In this document: positions 39,578-47,886 of the stretch, one piece after another
How the letters are laid out: the number at the start of each line of letters is the position of its first letter
Position numbering within the stretch: the stretch's first letter is position 1
Source: Arthrobacter mobilis
GTDB taxonomy: Bacteria > Actinomycetota > Actinomycetes > Actinomycetales > Micrococcaceae
DNA length: 64,000 bases
Assembly (NCBI RefSeq): GCF_012395835.1
Contig: NZ_JAAZSQ010000008.1
Span: 89,098 to 153,097 of the forward strand
Direction of reading: 5' to 3'
The notes under the pieces: generated by a model
What the model saw: only the letters and a program-made list of their open reading frames with translations
Told to the model about the DNA's origin: nothing
The model's database searches: none
Position numbers and translations under genes: made by a program

Positions 39578-41049
39578 GCCGGCCCGCCTTCCCCGGCACC
39601 GCCGGCAGCCGCGGCGATCCGGTCACCCAGGAACCGCAGGCCGGCGCCGTTGGAGGACTTGAAGAGGACCAGGTCCCCCGGCCGCAGCTGCTCCGCCAGC
39701 ACGTCGTAGGCTTCCTCCGGGGTGTCGACATACATCGATTCCTCACCCCAGGACCCTTCCAGCACTGCCGCGTTGTGCATTGCCTTGGCTCCGGCGCCGA
39801 CCACGACCAGCCGCGAAATGTTCAGCCGCACCGCGATCCGGCCGAGGGCGTCGTGCTCCTGGACGGAGTCCTCCCCCAGTTCGAGCATCTCGCCCAGGAC
39901 CGCCCAGGTGCGCCGTCCCCGGCCCAGCTCGGCCAGCGTGCGCAGCGCGGCCCGCATGGACTCGGGGTTGGCATTGTAGGCATCGTTGATCACCGTGACC
40001 CCGTCCGGCCGCTCGGTGCGCTCCATCCGCCAGCGGCTGGCCGGGCCGCGCCCCCGGAGGCCGGCAGCGATCATCTTCGCGTCGATGCCCAGGGCCCAGG
40101 CCGCTGCCGCCGCGGCAAGCAGGTTCGCCACGTGGTGGCTGCCGATCAGGCCGGACACGATGTGTTCGGCGGAGCCGTCCGGGAAGTGCAGGGTGAACTC
40201 AGGGTGGCCGCCGGCGGCCGTGCGGACACCGGCGGCGCGCAGCACGCGGGCGCCGGCGTCTGCGGGCTCGAAGCCTTCGTCGGCAGTGAAGTAGAGGACG
40301 GCCGCGGAGGTCCGCGCCGCCATGGCGCGCACCCGCGCGTCGTCGGCATTGAGCACGGCGGTGCCGGCCGCATCGAGCGCCTCGACCAGTTCGCCCTTGG
40401 CCCGGGCGATGTTGTCCACGCCGCCGAATTCGCCGGCGTGCGCAGTGCCGACGCCGAGCACGACGCCGACCTCCGGCTTGACCATCTGCGCCAGGTACTC
40501 GATGTGACCGATGCCGGTGGCTCCCATTTCGGCCACCAGGTAGCGGGTGGAATAGTCGGTCTCGAACACCGTCAGCGGCACGCCGACCTCGCCGTTGTAG
40601 GAGCCCACCGGGGCCACCGTGGGGGCCACCTGGGTCAGGATGCCGGCCAGCAGGTCCTTGGTGGTGGTCTTGCCGGCGCTGCCGGTGATGCCCACCACCT
40701 GGAGCCCGCTCCCGGCCCGCAGCCGGGCCACGACCGCGGCAGCAAGGGCGCCCATGGCCAGGACGGAATCCGGCACCACGACCTGCGGCAGGAGCCGGCC
40801 GGCGTCGTCGCGGATTTCGCGTTCGGTCAGCGCCAGCACGGCGCCGGCCTCGAAGGCCCGGGGCACGAACAGGTGGCCGTCCGCGTATTCCCCCGGCTTG
40901 GCGACGAACAGCGCCCCGGGACGGACCTCGCGCGAGTCGGTAGTGGCGCTTGTCACGCAGACTGAGGCGGCTGCCGCACCGCCGGCCGTCTCTCCCAAGG
41001 CTTTTCCGCCCGTAATGGCGGCAATTTCGGCTGCAGAAAGTTCTATCAT
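39574..41049 (-). CDS. murF: UDP-MurNAc-tripeptide--D-Ala-D-Ala ligase MurF
   Basis: MurF adds D-Ala-D-Ala to complete the pentapeptide. The 491-residue protein has the N-terminal Mur-ligase domain, the ATP loop [13 protein letters not shown] (about 119-131), [22 protein letters not shown] near residue 361, and a C-terminal domain with [12 protein letters not shown]. It starts 6 bp after murE and overlaps mraY by 4 bp. Confidence 0.97.
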   Translation of the reverse strand: MIELSAAEIAAITGGKALGETAGGAAAASVCVTSATTDSREVRPGALFVAKPGEYADGHLFVPRAFEAGAVLALTEREIRDDAGRLLPQVVVPDSVLAMGALAAAVVARLRAGSGLQVVGITGSAGKTTTKDLLAGILTQVAPTVAPVGSYNGEVGVPLTVFETDYSTRYLVAEMGATGIGHIEYLAQMVKPEVGVVLGVGTAHAGEFGGVDNIARAKGELVEALDAAGTAVLNADDARVRAMAARTSAAVLYFTADEGFEPADAGARVLRAAGVRTAAGGHPEFTLHFPDGSAEHIVSGLIGSHHVANLLAAAAAAWALGIDAKMIAAGLRGRGPASRWRMERTERPDGVTVINDAYNANPESMRAALRTLAELGRGRRTWAVLGEMLELGEDSVQEHDALGRIAVRLNISRLVVVGAGAKAMHNAAVLEGSWGEESMYVDTPEEAYDVLAEQLRPGDLVLFKSSNGAGLRFLGDRIAAAAGGAGEGGPA

Positions 41050-41055
41050 GTCGAG

Positions 41056-42741
41056 TCAGGACTTTACCGTGTCGCCCTCGGCCACTTCGAATCCGTGCCG
41101 CCGCAGGGCCTCGCGCAGCTCCACCCGGTCATCGAACGCGAGGTTCTCGCCGTTGACGTCCTGCCACACTTCGTGGCCGCGGCCGGCCACCAGCACGGTG
41201 TCCGCCGGACCGGCCAGGGCGACGGCGCGCTCGATCGCCGCGGCCCGCGGGAAGACTTCCAGGATCTCGGTGGCCAGCTGCTCCTGCTGCCGGGCGGCCA
41301 GGGCGCCGGCCATCACCTCGCGGCGGATCGCCGCCGGGTCCTCGCCGTGCGGGTCGTCGTCGGTGACGACGACGACGTCGGCCAGCCGCGCGGCAATGGC
41401 GCCCATCAGCGGGCGCTTGCCGGCGTCGCGCTCCCCGGTGGCCCCGAAGACCACGATCACCCGGGCGTCGGTGCCCGGCGTCCGCACGGAGGAGATGGTG
41501 CGTTCGAGGGCATCGGGGTTGTGCGCGAAGTCCACGATCGCTGCCGGCCGCCTGCCGACCAGCTGCATCCTGCCGGGCACCTCGATGGTGAACGGGTCGT
41601 GCGCGTCGCAGGCCTGCTGCAGCACCCGCGGCTCCACCCCGGAGGCCAGGACCATCACGGCGGCCAGGGCGGCATTGGCCACATTGAAGGTACCGGGCAG
41701 GCCGGTGCGCAGCCGCAGCCGCGCCCCCTCCGGCCCGTGCAGCTCGAAGCGGTGCCCGAGCCCGTCGCGGACCAGCGCCTGCACGCTCCAGTCCGCTGTT
41801 TCCGGCCCGGTGGCCGGCTGTGCCGCCGTGCTCAAGGTCAGTACCGGCACGGCGCCGCCCTCGTCGAGCCGGGCGGCCAGCGTCCGGCCCCAGGCATCGT
41901 CGACGCAGACCACGGCCCGCCGCGCCCGGGCGGGGGTGAACAGCTCCGCCTTGGTCTCGAAGTACTCGTCCATGCTGCCGTGCAGGTCCAGATGATCCTG
42001 GGTCAGGTTCGTGAAGCCCGCCACATCGTAGACCACCCCGTCCACCCGGCGGTAGGAGACGGCGTGCGAGGAAACCTCCATCGCCGCCGCGTCCAGCCCG
42101 CGCTCGCGCATCAGGGCCAGGATGCCGTGCACCTGAGGGGACTCCGGAGTGGTCAGCGCGCTGGGGACCGGCTCCCCGCCGGCCAGGATCTCGATGGTGC
42201 CGATCAGTCCGGTGGTGCGTCCGAGGGCACGCAGCAGGGAGTTGACGAAGTACGTGGTGGTGGTCTTGCCGTTGGTGCCGGTCACCCCGAAGAGCACCGG
42301 CCGCGGCCCCTGGCCGGGCTGGCTGTCGAAGACGGCGGCGGACAGCGGCCCCACCAGTGCCCGCAGGTTCCGGGCCAGCAGCACCGGCAGCCCGCCGAGG
42401 TCCTGGGCGGCGGCCAGCCGGGCGCCGTCCTCGTCGGTCAGCATGGCCGCCGCTCCGGCCGCGGCGGCCACGGCGGCGAACTGTGCCCCGTGGGCCCTGG
42501 CCCCGGGCAGCGCCACGTACAGGTCTCCCGGCTCCACGGCGCGCGAGTCGATGGACAGGCCGGTCACGGTGAGCTCCCAGTCCACCGCGGCGCCCGGGGC
42601 CGGCACCATCGGCGGCAGGCCCAGCTGTTGCAGCACGGCGTTGAGCCGGCCCAGGGGCAGGGGGCGGACCACCTCGGGGCGCATGGGCGGGGCGGACCGG
42701 CGGGACGGGGTGGTCGAGGGCAAGAACTTCTCCGGTTTCAT
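41056..42741 (-). CDS. murE: UDP-MurNAc-dipeptide ligase MurE (probably L-lysine-adding)
   Basis: MurE adds the third residue of the stem peptide. The 561-residue protein has the ATP loop [27 protein letters not shown] and FAHNPDALE. The substrate-recognition position reads D462-D463-P464-H465, not the DNPR seen in diaminopimelate-specific enzymes. From known MurE specificity I infer L-Lys, which fits Micrococcaceae peptidoglycan. The N-terminus has an extra Ser/Pro/Arg-rich stretch of about 25 residues. It lies 38 bp after ftsI. Confidence 0.95.
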   Translation of the reverse strand: MKPEKFLPSTTPSRRSAPPMRPEVVRPLPLGRLNAVLQQLGLPPMVPAPGAAVDWELTVTGLSIDSRAVEPGDLYVALPGARAHGAQFAAVAAAAGAAAMLTDEDGARLAAAQDLGGLPVLLARNLRALVGPLSAAVFDSQPGQGPRPVLFGVTGTNGKTTTTYFVNSLLRALGRTTGLIGTIEILAGGEPVPSALTTPESPQVHGILALMRERGLDAAAMEVSSHAVSYRRVDGVVYDVAGFTNLTQDHLDLHGSMDEYFETKAELFTPARARRAVVCVDDAWGRTLAARLDEGGAVPVLTLSTAAQPATGPETADWSVQALVRDGLGHRFELHGPEGARLRLRTGLPGTFNVANAALAAVMVLASGVEPRVLQQACDAHDPFTIEVPGRMQLVGRRPAAIVDFAHNPDALERTISSVRTPGTDARVIVVFGATGERDAGKRPLMGAIAARLADVVVVTDDDPHGEDPAAIRREVMAGALAARQQEQLATEILEVFPRAAAIERAVALAGPADTVLVAGRGHEVWQDVNGENLAFDDRVELREALRRHGFEVAEGDTVKS

Positions 42742-42778
42742 CTTGGTTGCTGTACGTCGCTGCTGCCGGCGGCAGGGA

Positions 42779-44554
42779 CTACTCGAGCGGCAGCTTCACC
42801 GGCTTGGTGGTCGACGGCGGCACGTTGTAGGTGCTGAGCACCTGGCCCATGACCTTCTTGAACGGCGGGCCGGCCGTCAGCGAGAAGACCCCGCCCTTCG
42901 GCCGCTGGATGGTGGCCACGACCACGAACTCGGGGTCCTCCATGGGCGCTATTCCCGCCATCGAAATGGTGTAGCCGCTGAAGCCGCCGTCGTCCGAGGG
43001 CGCCTCGGCGGTGCCGGTCTTGACGCCAACCCGGTAATCCTCCACTTTACCGGGCAGGCCGCCGCCCTGGGTGGAGACGGTCTCCAGCAGGTCCTGGACC
43101 TGGCCGGCGGTCTTCTTCGAGACCACCTTGACGCCCTTTTCGCGCGGCAGCTTGTGCTCGGTGCCGTCCGGGTCCACGTAGCTGTCGATCAGCCGAGGCT
43201 GCATCCGCACGCCGTCGTTGGCGATGGCCGCGTAGGCCATGGCCGTATGCAGGGCGGTCTGGGCCAGGCCCTGGCCGAACAGGACGGTATATTCCTGCCG
43301 GCCGTCCCACTGCCCGGGCTTGGCCAGCAGGCCGGAGGTCATGCCGGTCAGGCCGATGTCGTAGAGCTCGCCGATGCCGAACTTGCGCAGGTAGTCATAG
43401 CGCTGCTGCCGGGTCAGGTGCTGGCCGATCATCACCGTGCCGGTGTTCATGGACTTGGCGAAGATGCCCGCCGTCGTGCGCTGCACCGTCCCGTGGGGCA
43501 CCGCGTCGGTGAACCGCTGGCCGTTGACCGAGTAGCTGGGCGGAATGGTGTACCGGGTGGTCGGGGTGGTGATGCCTTCTTCGATCGCCGCGGCCATGGT
43601 GATCATCTTGGTGGTCGAGCCGGGCTCGAACGCCTTGGTGACGGAGAACGGCTGGCGCTGTTCCACCGGCGTGGCCCCGGGGTCGTTCGGGTCCGGGGTG
43701 GTGGACTCCGCCATGGCGATAATGTCGCCGGTCCTGGCATTGACGACCACGATCGTGCCGTACTCGGCCCCGTAGTCCCTGACCTGTTCGGCGATGGTTT
43801 CCTGGGCGAACCACTGCACGTCCGTGTTCAGCGTCAGCTTGACGTTCCGGCCGTCCTCGGCCGGAACCTCCTCATTGGTCGCCACCGGAATCCGGATGCC
43901 GTCCGCACCGATCTCATAGGTACGCTCGCCCGGCGTCCCGGACAGGACCTCGTCCTGGGTGGCCTCGATGCCGGCCAGCGGGTTGCCGTCCGAGCCCAGG
44001 AAGCCGATGACCGAGCCGGCCACCTCGCCGTTCGGGTAGTTGCGGATGGTGGTCTCCCGGGCCTGCAGCCCTGGAAAGGACAGCCGCTCCACCCGGTTCT
44101 TCACCTCCGGGGTCACCGCCTTGGCCACATAGTTGAACGGGCGGTCACCGAGCACCGCATCGGCGACGGTGTCCGTTTCCTGGCCGAGCACCTCCGCGAG
44201 CCGGGCGATGGCGTCGGTGATCCTGACGTCCTCGGGCTGCTTGGTCTTCGGGTTGAACCGGGTGTAGTCCTTGACCAGGCGCTGGTCCACCACGATGTCG
44301 AAACGCTGCACACTGCGGGCCAGCACATTGTTGTTTGCGTCCAGGATCTCCCCGCGGAGGGCAGGGATCTCGGTGGTCCGCAGCCGCTTCTCCACCGCAG
44401 CCTGGGCCATGCCGGCGGTGTCCAGGCCCTGCAGCTGGAAGAGCCTGCCTCCGAGCACCACCAGGGCCAGCAGCACCAGGACCAGGCCGGTCCGCACCCT
44501 GGCGGCCATGACCGTCGATCTGCGGTCCCGGCCTGCGTCCTGCGCTTTTGCCAC
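42779..44554 (-). CDS. ftsI: Septal penicillin-binding protein (FtsI/PBP2b-type transpeptidase)
   Basis: This class B penicillin-binding protein crosslinks septal peptidoglycan and partners FtsW. The 591-residue protein has a short cytosolic N-terminus, one transmembrane helix (about 20-40), a dimerisation domain and a transpeptidase domain. The active-site serine is Ser313 in GSTTK (SxxK). The second motif is SMN and the third is KTGTAEA. No PASTA repeats are present. The start is a GTG at 44554. It lies 40 bp after the FtsL-like gene. Confidence 0.95.
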   Translation of the reverse strand: MAKAQDAGRDRRSTVMAARVRTGLVLVLLALVVLGGRLFQLQGLDTAGMAQAAVEKRLRTTEIPALRGEILDANNNVLARSVQRFDIVVDQRLVKDYTRFNPKTKQPEDVRITDAIARLAEVLGQETDTVADAVLGDRPFNYVAKAVTPEVKNRVERLSFPGLQARETTIRNYPNGEVAGSVIGFLGSDGNPLAGIEATQDEVLSGTPGERTYEIGADGIRIPVATNEEVPAEDGRNVKLTLNTDVQWFAQETIAEQVRDYGAEYGTIVVVNARTGDIIAMAESTTPDPNDPGATPVEQRQPFSVTKAFEPGSTTKMITMAAAIEEGITTPTTRYTIPPSYSVNGQRFTDAVPHGTVQRTTAGIFAKSMNTGTVMIGQHLTRQQRYDYLRKFGIGELYDIGLTGMTSGLLAKPGQWDGRQEYTVLFGQGLAQTALHTAMAYAAIANDGVRMQPRLIDSYVDPDGTEHKLPREKGVKVVSKKTAGQVQDLLETVSTQGGGLPGKVEDYRVGVKTGTAEAPSDDGGFSGYTISMAGIAPMEDPEFVVVATIQRPKGGVFSLTAGPPFKKVMGQVLSTYNVPPSTTKPVKLPLE

Positions 44555-44594
44555 GTTCGGTCCTATGCGTTCCCTGCCTGTACCTGCTGCCTGC

Positions 44595-45326
44595 CTACTG
44601 TCCGCCCCGCTGCTGCGGCGCCGGGATGGTGCCGCCGTTCAGCTCGGCTTCGGTGAACTTGCGTTCGCTGCCGGTCCGGGCGGACGACGACGGTGCCCCC
44701 TGCTGCTGCCTGGCCCTGGCCGCCTCGGCCGCTTCCTTGGCCTGCTTGGCTTTGGCTGCCTTCTCCTTGGCTGCCTTCTCCTTGGCAGCCGCCGCGGCCC
44801 GGTCCTGGTCCGTCCGGGCCGGCGCCTGTCCCGGCACCTCCGGGCGGGCTACCAGCCCGTCTGGCGAGGTTCCGGCCGCGGCGGCCTCGGGCTGGCCGAC
44901 GACCTTCATGGTCTCCAGGTCGATGGAGCCGACCGAGGGCGAGGCCACCATGCCCAGCTTGGCCGCCTCGGCCGCCAGATTCTGGGGGGCGCGGTTGTTT
45001 TCCAGCTGCTGGGTCAGCTTCTCGTTCTGCTGCTCGAGGCTGACCTGCCGGCCGCGCAGCTCGACGATCTCGTACTGGGCCCCGGACACGGAGATGTTGA
45101 GCATCAGCACGCAGCCGAGTGCGGCGACCAGCACGGCAAAGCAGAACAGGGCGAACGGAACCCGCCGGCGCGCCGGGGCGGTGGCCACCAGCGACAGCGG
45201 GGTGCGCCGCGGCGAAGATTCCGGAGCAACGCTGCCGCGCTGCCGGGGGCCGGCCAGCGCCGGGGCGCTGCTGCCCACGACCGCAGGCTGGCGGCCGCCC
45301 CTGGCGTTCATCGCTGCTGCACTCAT
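44595..45326 (-). CDS. ftsL: FtsL-like bitopic division protein
   Basis: This 243-residue protein has the position and topology of FtsL. A basic cytosolic N-terminus (about 1-55) precedes one transmembrane helix (about 57-80). A coiled-coil segment follows ([20 protein letters not shown] region, about 88-112). The long C-terminal tail is unusual for FtsL. It is Lys/Ala-rich with repeated [10 protein letters not shown] (about 182-210) and ends in a Gln/Gly-rich stretch. Sequence conservation of FtsL is low, so the call rests on context. The ATG overlaps the rsmH stop by 4 bp. Confidence 0.8.
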   Translation of the reverse strand: MSAAAMNARGGRQPAVVGSSAPALAGPRQRGSVAPESSPRRTPLSLVATAPARRRVPFALFCFAVLVAALGCVLMLNISVSGAQYEIVELRGRQVSLEQQNEKLTQQLENNRAPQNLAAEAAKLGMVASPSVGSIDLETMKVVGQPEAAAAGTSPDGLVARPEVPGQAPARTDQDRAAAAAKEKAAKEKAAKAKQAKEAAEAARARQQQGAPSSSARTGSERKFTEAELNGGTIPAPQQRGGQ

Positions 45327-46312
45327 GAGGCGCTCCTGTTCCGTATCCGTTCCACTGCCCGCAGCCTGGCCGACGCCGCCCGCGGATTTTCCCTGATTTC
45401 TTCCTCGGTGGGCACCTCGGTGCCCTTGGTTAGACGTTTGAACTGGGCCTTGTGCTCGTCCAGCTCGACCGGGAAGCCCGGCGGTGCGGAGGAGCGGGAA
45501 CCGGTGGCGAAGAAGCCCTTGACGATCTTGTCCTCCAGCGAGTGGTAGGACATCACCACTATCCGGCCCCCCAGTGCGAGGGCTTCCATGGTCGCCGGGA
45601 TGGCCCGTTCGAGCACGTGGAGCTCTTCGTTGACTTCGATCCGCAGGGCCTGGAAGGTCCGCTTGGCCGGATGCCCGCCGGTCCTGGCAGCCGCCGCCGG
45701 CACGACCTTGCGGATCGTCTCCACGAGCTGCCCGGTGGTGGCGAATGCCTCGGCCTGCCGGGCAGCCACGATGGCTGCGGCGATCCGCCCGGCGAACTTC
45801 TCCTCGCCCCACATCCTGATGATCCGGGCCAGTTCCTCCTGGCTGTAGCCGTTGACCACGTCGGCGGCGGTCATCCCGCGGCTGGTGTCCATGCGCATAT
45901 CCAGCGGCGCATCGTAGGAATAGGCAAAGCCGCGCTCACGCTCGTCCAGCTGGAGCGAGGAGACGCCCAGGTCGAACAGGGCGCCGTCGACCGCCTCCAC
46001 GCCCAGATCCGCCAGGACCTCGCCGATCTGGTCGTAGACCGCATGGACCAGGTCCGTGCGGTCGCGGAATTCCGCCAGCCGTTCGCCGGCCAGGGCCAGG
46101 GCCTGCTCGTCACGGTCGATGCCGATCAGGTGCAGCCGCGGAAAGCGCCGGAGCATGGCTTCGGAGTGGCCGCCCATGCCAAGGGTCGCATCGACGACGA
46201 CGGCCCGGCCGGACGCTTCGGCGGCGCGCTCGATGGAGGGGGCCAGCAGGTTGACGCAGCGCTCGCGCAGCACCGGAACATGCCGTTCCGCGGTGGGGCG
46301 TTCCTCGCTCAT
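45323..46312 (-). CDS. rsmH: 16S rRNA m4C1402 methyltransferase RsmH (MraW)
   Basis: RsmH methylates N4 of C1402 in 16S rRNA using SAM. The 329-residue protein has [13 protein letters not shown], the SAM motif [25 protein letters not shown] and [11 protein letters not shown]. It is the second gene of the dcw cluster. A 270-bp leader separates it from mraZ and contains a candidate structured RNA (46453-46488). Confidence 0.97.
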   Translation of the reverse strand: MSEERPTAERHVPVLRERCVNLLAPSIERAAEASGRAVVVDATLGMGGHSEAMLRRFPRLHLIGIDRDEQALALAGERLAEFRDRTDLVHAVYDQIGEVLADLGVEAVDGALFDLGVSSLQLDERERGFAYSYDAPLDMRMDTSRGMTAADVVNGYSQEELARIIRMWGEEKFAGRIAAAIVAARQAEAFATTGQLVETIRKVVPAAAARTGGHPAKRTFQALRIEVNEELHVLERAIPATMEALALGGRIVVMSYHSLEDKIVKGFFATGSRSSAPPGFPVELDEHKAQFKRLTKGTEVPTEEEIRENPRAASARLRAVERIRNRSAS

Positions 46313-46452
46313 CCGCGTCTGGTCCTCTCCGGCATGCTGCCTCTACCGCCGGCCGGTGCCGGCCGCCGCTCACATCGTCAGTCCTGCTTGGTCTTCATCA
46401 GTCCTTTAAGCATGCGGATTCTTGGACCAGACCCCCATCCGCGCCTGGTGCG

Positions 46453-46488
46453 ACCGGCCTGGCTCCGGGGAAGGTGAGCCAGGACGGT
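46453..46488 (-). ncRNA. mraW RNA motif (candidate cis-regulatory hairpin)
   Basis: On the minus strand a hairpin reads ACCG, a T/C mismatch, CCTGGCTC, loop ACCTTCCCCG, GAGCCAGG, then CGGT. This gives a 4-bp plus 8-bp stem with a 1x1 internal loop and CUUCCCC in the terminal loop. As I remember it, the mraW RNA motif of actinobacteria sits just upstream of mraW/rsmH and has this loop. It is 141 nt before rsmH. The rest of the gap 46313-46582 shows no gene beyond a 12-codon frame. Confidence 0.7.
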
Positions 46489-46582
46489 ACCGCCGGGCGG
46501 CTGGAGATCTCATTCAAGAATCCCGCACTGTCCAACTATGTTTTCCGACTGAGTTCCCCGGCTTGTGGCCGGCTGCCCGCGG

Positions 46583-47014
46583 TCAGAAGATTCCGGGTAT
46601 AGCCTCTTCGTCCGTTTCGGAGAAGGCAGCTTCCTTCTCCTCCAGGTACGCATTCCAGGCCGTGGCGTCCCAGATCTCCGCGCGGGTGCCCGCGCCGATC
46701 ACTGCCAGTTCCCGGTCCAGCCCTGCATAAGCACGCAGCGCGGGCGGAATCGTTACCCGGCCCTGCTTGTCAGGGATTTCATCAGAGGCCCCGGACAGAA
46801 AGATCCGAATGTAGTCACGAGCCTGCCGCGACGAAATTGGCGCCTGCCGCATCTGCTCGTGGACCCGTTCAAATTCCTTCTGGCTGAAGACGTAGATGCA
46901 ACGTTCCTGGCCCCGTGTCAGCACGAGGCCGTCGGCCAGTTCCTCACGGAATTTGGCAGGAAGAATCAGGCGGCCCTTCTCGTCGAGCCGCGGAGAGTGC
47001 GTTCCAAGGAACAT
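46583..47014 (-). CDS. mraZ: Transcriptional regulator MraZ
   Basis: MraZ is a DNA-binding protein of the SpoVT-AbrB type that binds repeats in its own promoter and controls the dcw operon. The 143-residue protein has two tandem swapped-hairpin halves ([15 protein letters not shown] near 11-25 and [15 protein letters not shown] near 82-96). I chose the ATG at 47014 ([14 protein letters not shown]) with AAGG 8 nt upstream. A GTG two codons earlier is less likely. Confidence 0.97.
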   Translation of the reverse strand: MFLGTHSPRLDEKGRLILPAKFREELADGLVLTRGQERCIYVFSQKEFERVHEQMRQAPISSRQARDYIRIFLSGASDEIPDKQGRVTIPPALRAYAGLDRELAVIGAGTRAEIWDATAWNAYLEEKEAAFSETDEEAIPGIF

Positions 47015-47057
47015 CCCCACCGCCTTGCCGACTCAAAAGGAGACCGTCGACCCCCTA

Positions 47058-47097
47058 CGTCCACCACTACCCTCTGATGTCCTCCACTTTACTCCAC
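47058..47097 (-). promoter_or_regulatory. MraZ-box-like phased GTGG repeats
   Basis: Reading the minus strand from 47097, GTGGAG, GTGGAG and GTGGTGG start at 47097, 47087 and 47067, all in a 10-bp register, with one weaker slot between. Phased short G-rich repeats before mraZ are the known form of MraZ binding sites. They overlap the -10 box of the proposed promoter. Confidence 0.6.
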
Positions 47098-47113
47098 CAA
47101 CTACCCCGGTCAA
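47086..47113 (-). promoter_or_regulatory. mraZ/dcw operon promoter
   Basis: On the minus strand, a -35 TTGACC (47113-47108), a 16-bp spacer and a -10 TAAAGT (47091-47086) lie about 72 bp before the mraZ start. This is the likely main promoter of the cell-wall cluster. Confidence 0.55.
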
Positions 47114-47238
47114 CACGACACACTCCCCACTGCTGGGCGTGTCGCACCTCCGGGACCAGGGAATTCCGCGCCGGCACAGGGAAGAAAGGCGGACACGCCG
47201 GGGTGGAGCGAAGTGGAGGGATTTCGGTCGTTAAACGC

Positions 47239-47266
47239 CGGAAGACCCGCAGGTGCGGGTCTTCCG
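47239..47266 (-). terminator. Terminator hairpin after the DUF3040 gene
   Basis: CGGAAGACCCGCA (47239-47251) and TGCGGGTCTTCCG (47254-47266) form a perfect 13-bp stem with a 2-nt loop. It is followed on the minus strand by CGTTTAACG. It separates the DUF3040 gene from the dcw promoter. Nothing else is seen in the 344-bp gap besides the mraZ signals. Confidence 0.75.
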
Positions 47267-47358
47267 GGACGTCAAGCCGCCGTCGTAGCCGTCCGGCCTG
47301 GCAGGCGGAGGGACTCCGCGCGGCGTCCATTCCGCGGCGGAGGCTCGGGAGGGAAAGG

Positions 47359-47727
47359 TCAGCGGTCCTCGCCGTTGCGGCGCTGGTCCCAGCGGTCCTC
47401 GAGGCCGGACATGAAGCCGCCCTTGGACTGGGACGTCCGGCGCGCACCGGAGCCCTGGCCGCGGGAAGGCCGCCGGGTGGTGGCCCAGTAGACACCGGCA
47501 CCCATGATCACAAAGCCCAGGACGCCGACGGCAATAATCTGGTTCCAGATCCCGATGAGCAGAACAAGGATGCCTGCCACGGCCACCAGTGACCCGACCA
47601 CGATGTGCCGCGTGGAAAGGGACCTGCTGCCCGCAGCCTCCATGTGGCTGGCAAACTTCGGGTCGTCAGCATGCAGCTGCTGCTCCAGCTGCTCCAGCAA
47701 CCGCTGTTCATGCTCTGAGAGTGGCAT
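47359..47727 (-). CDS. DUF3040 family membrane protein
   Basis: This 122-residue protein starts with the DUF3040 signature MPLSEHEQRLLEQLEQQL. It has two hydrophobic helices (about 42-60 and 63-83) and a basic, Gly/Arg/Ser-rich C-terminus. A member of the family sits upstream of mraZ in mycobacteria too (Rv2169c, as I recall), so linkage to the dcw cluster is conserved. Function is unknown. AAGGAGG precedes the ATG. Confidence 0.92.
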   Translation of the reverse strand: MPLSEHEQRLLEQLEQQLHADDPKFASHMEAAGSRSLSTRHIVVGSLVAVAGILVLLIGIWNQIIAVGVLGFVIMGAGVYWATTRRPSRGQGSGARRTSQSKGGFMSGLEDRWDQRRNGEDR

Positions 47728-47886
47728 CAGAGCCTCCTTATTCCCTACGAGTTATTCCCTTGCGTGAGCCATCTACCGGCTCAACGAACTCCGCGGGCGA
47801 AGAGTTCCAGGAACCTCCCGCACACCTGTATTTCCTTACCACTAAGGATAGATTGCCAGGCGCCTAACTGAAAGCTGGCGCGGCCG

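Noticed and set aside
36939-39746. Open frame running through mraY into murD, suggesting a fusion
   Set aside because: The upstream part is an out-of-frame reading of mraY. MurD starts at 38471 with an ATGA overlap to the mraY stop, as usual for this cluster.
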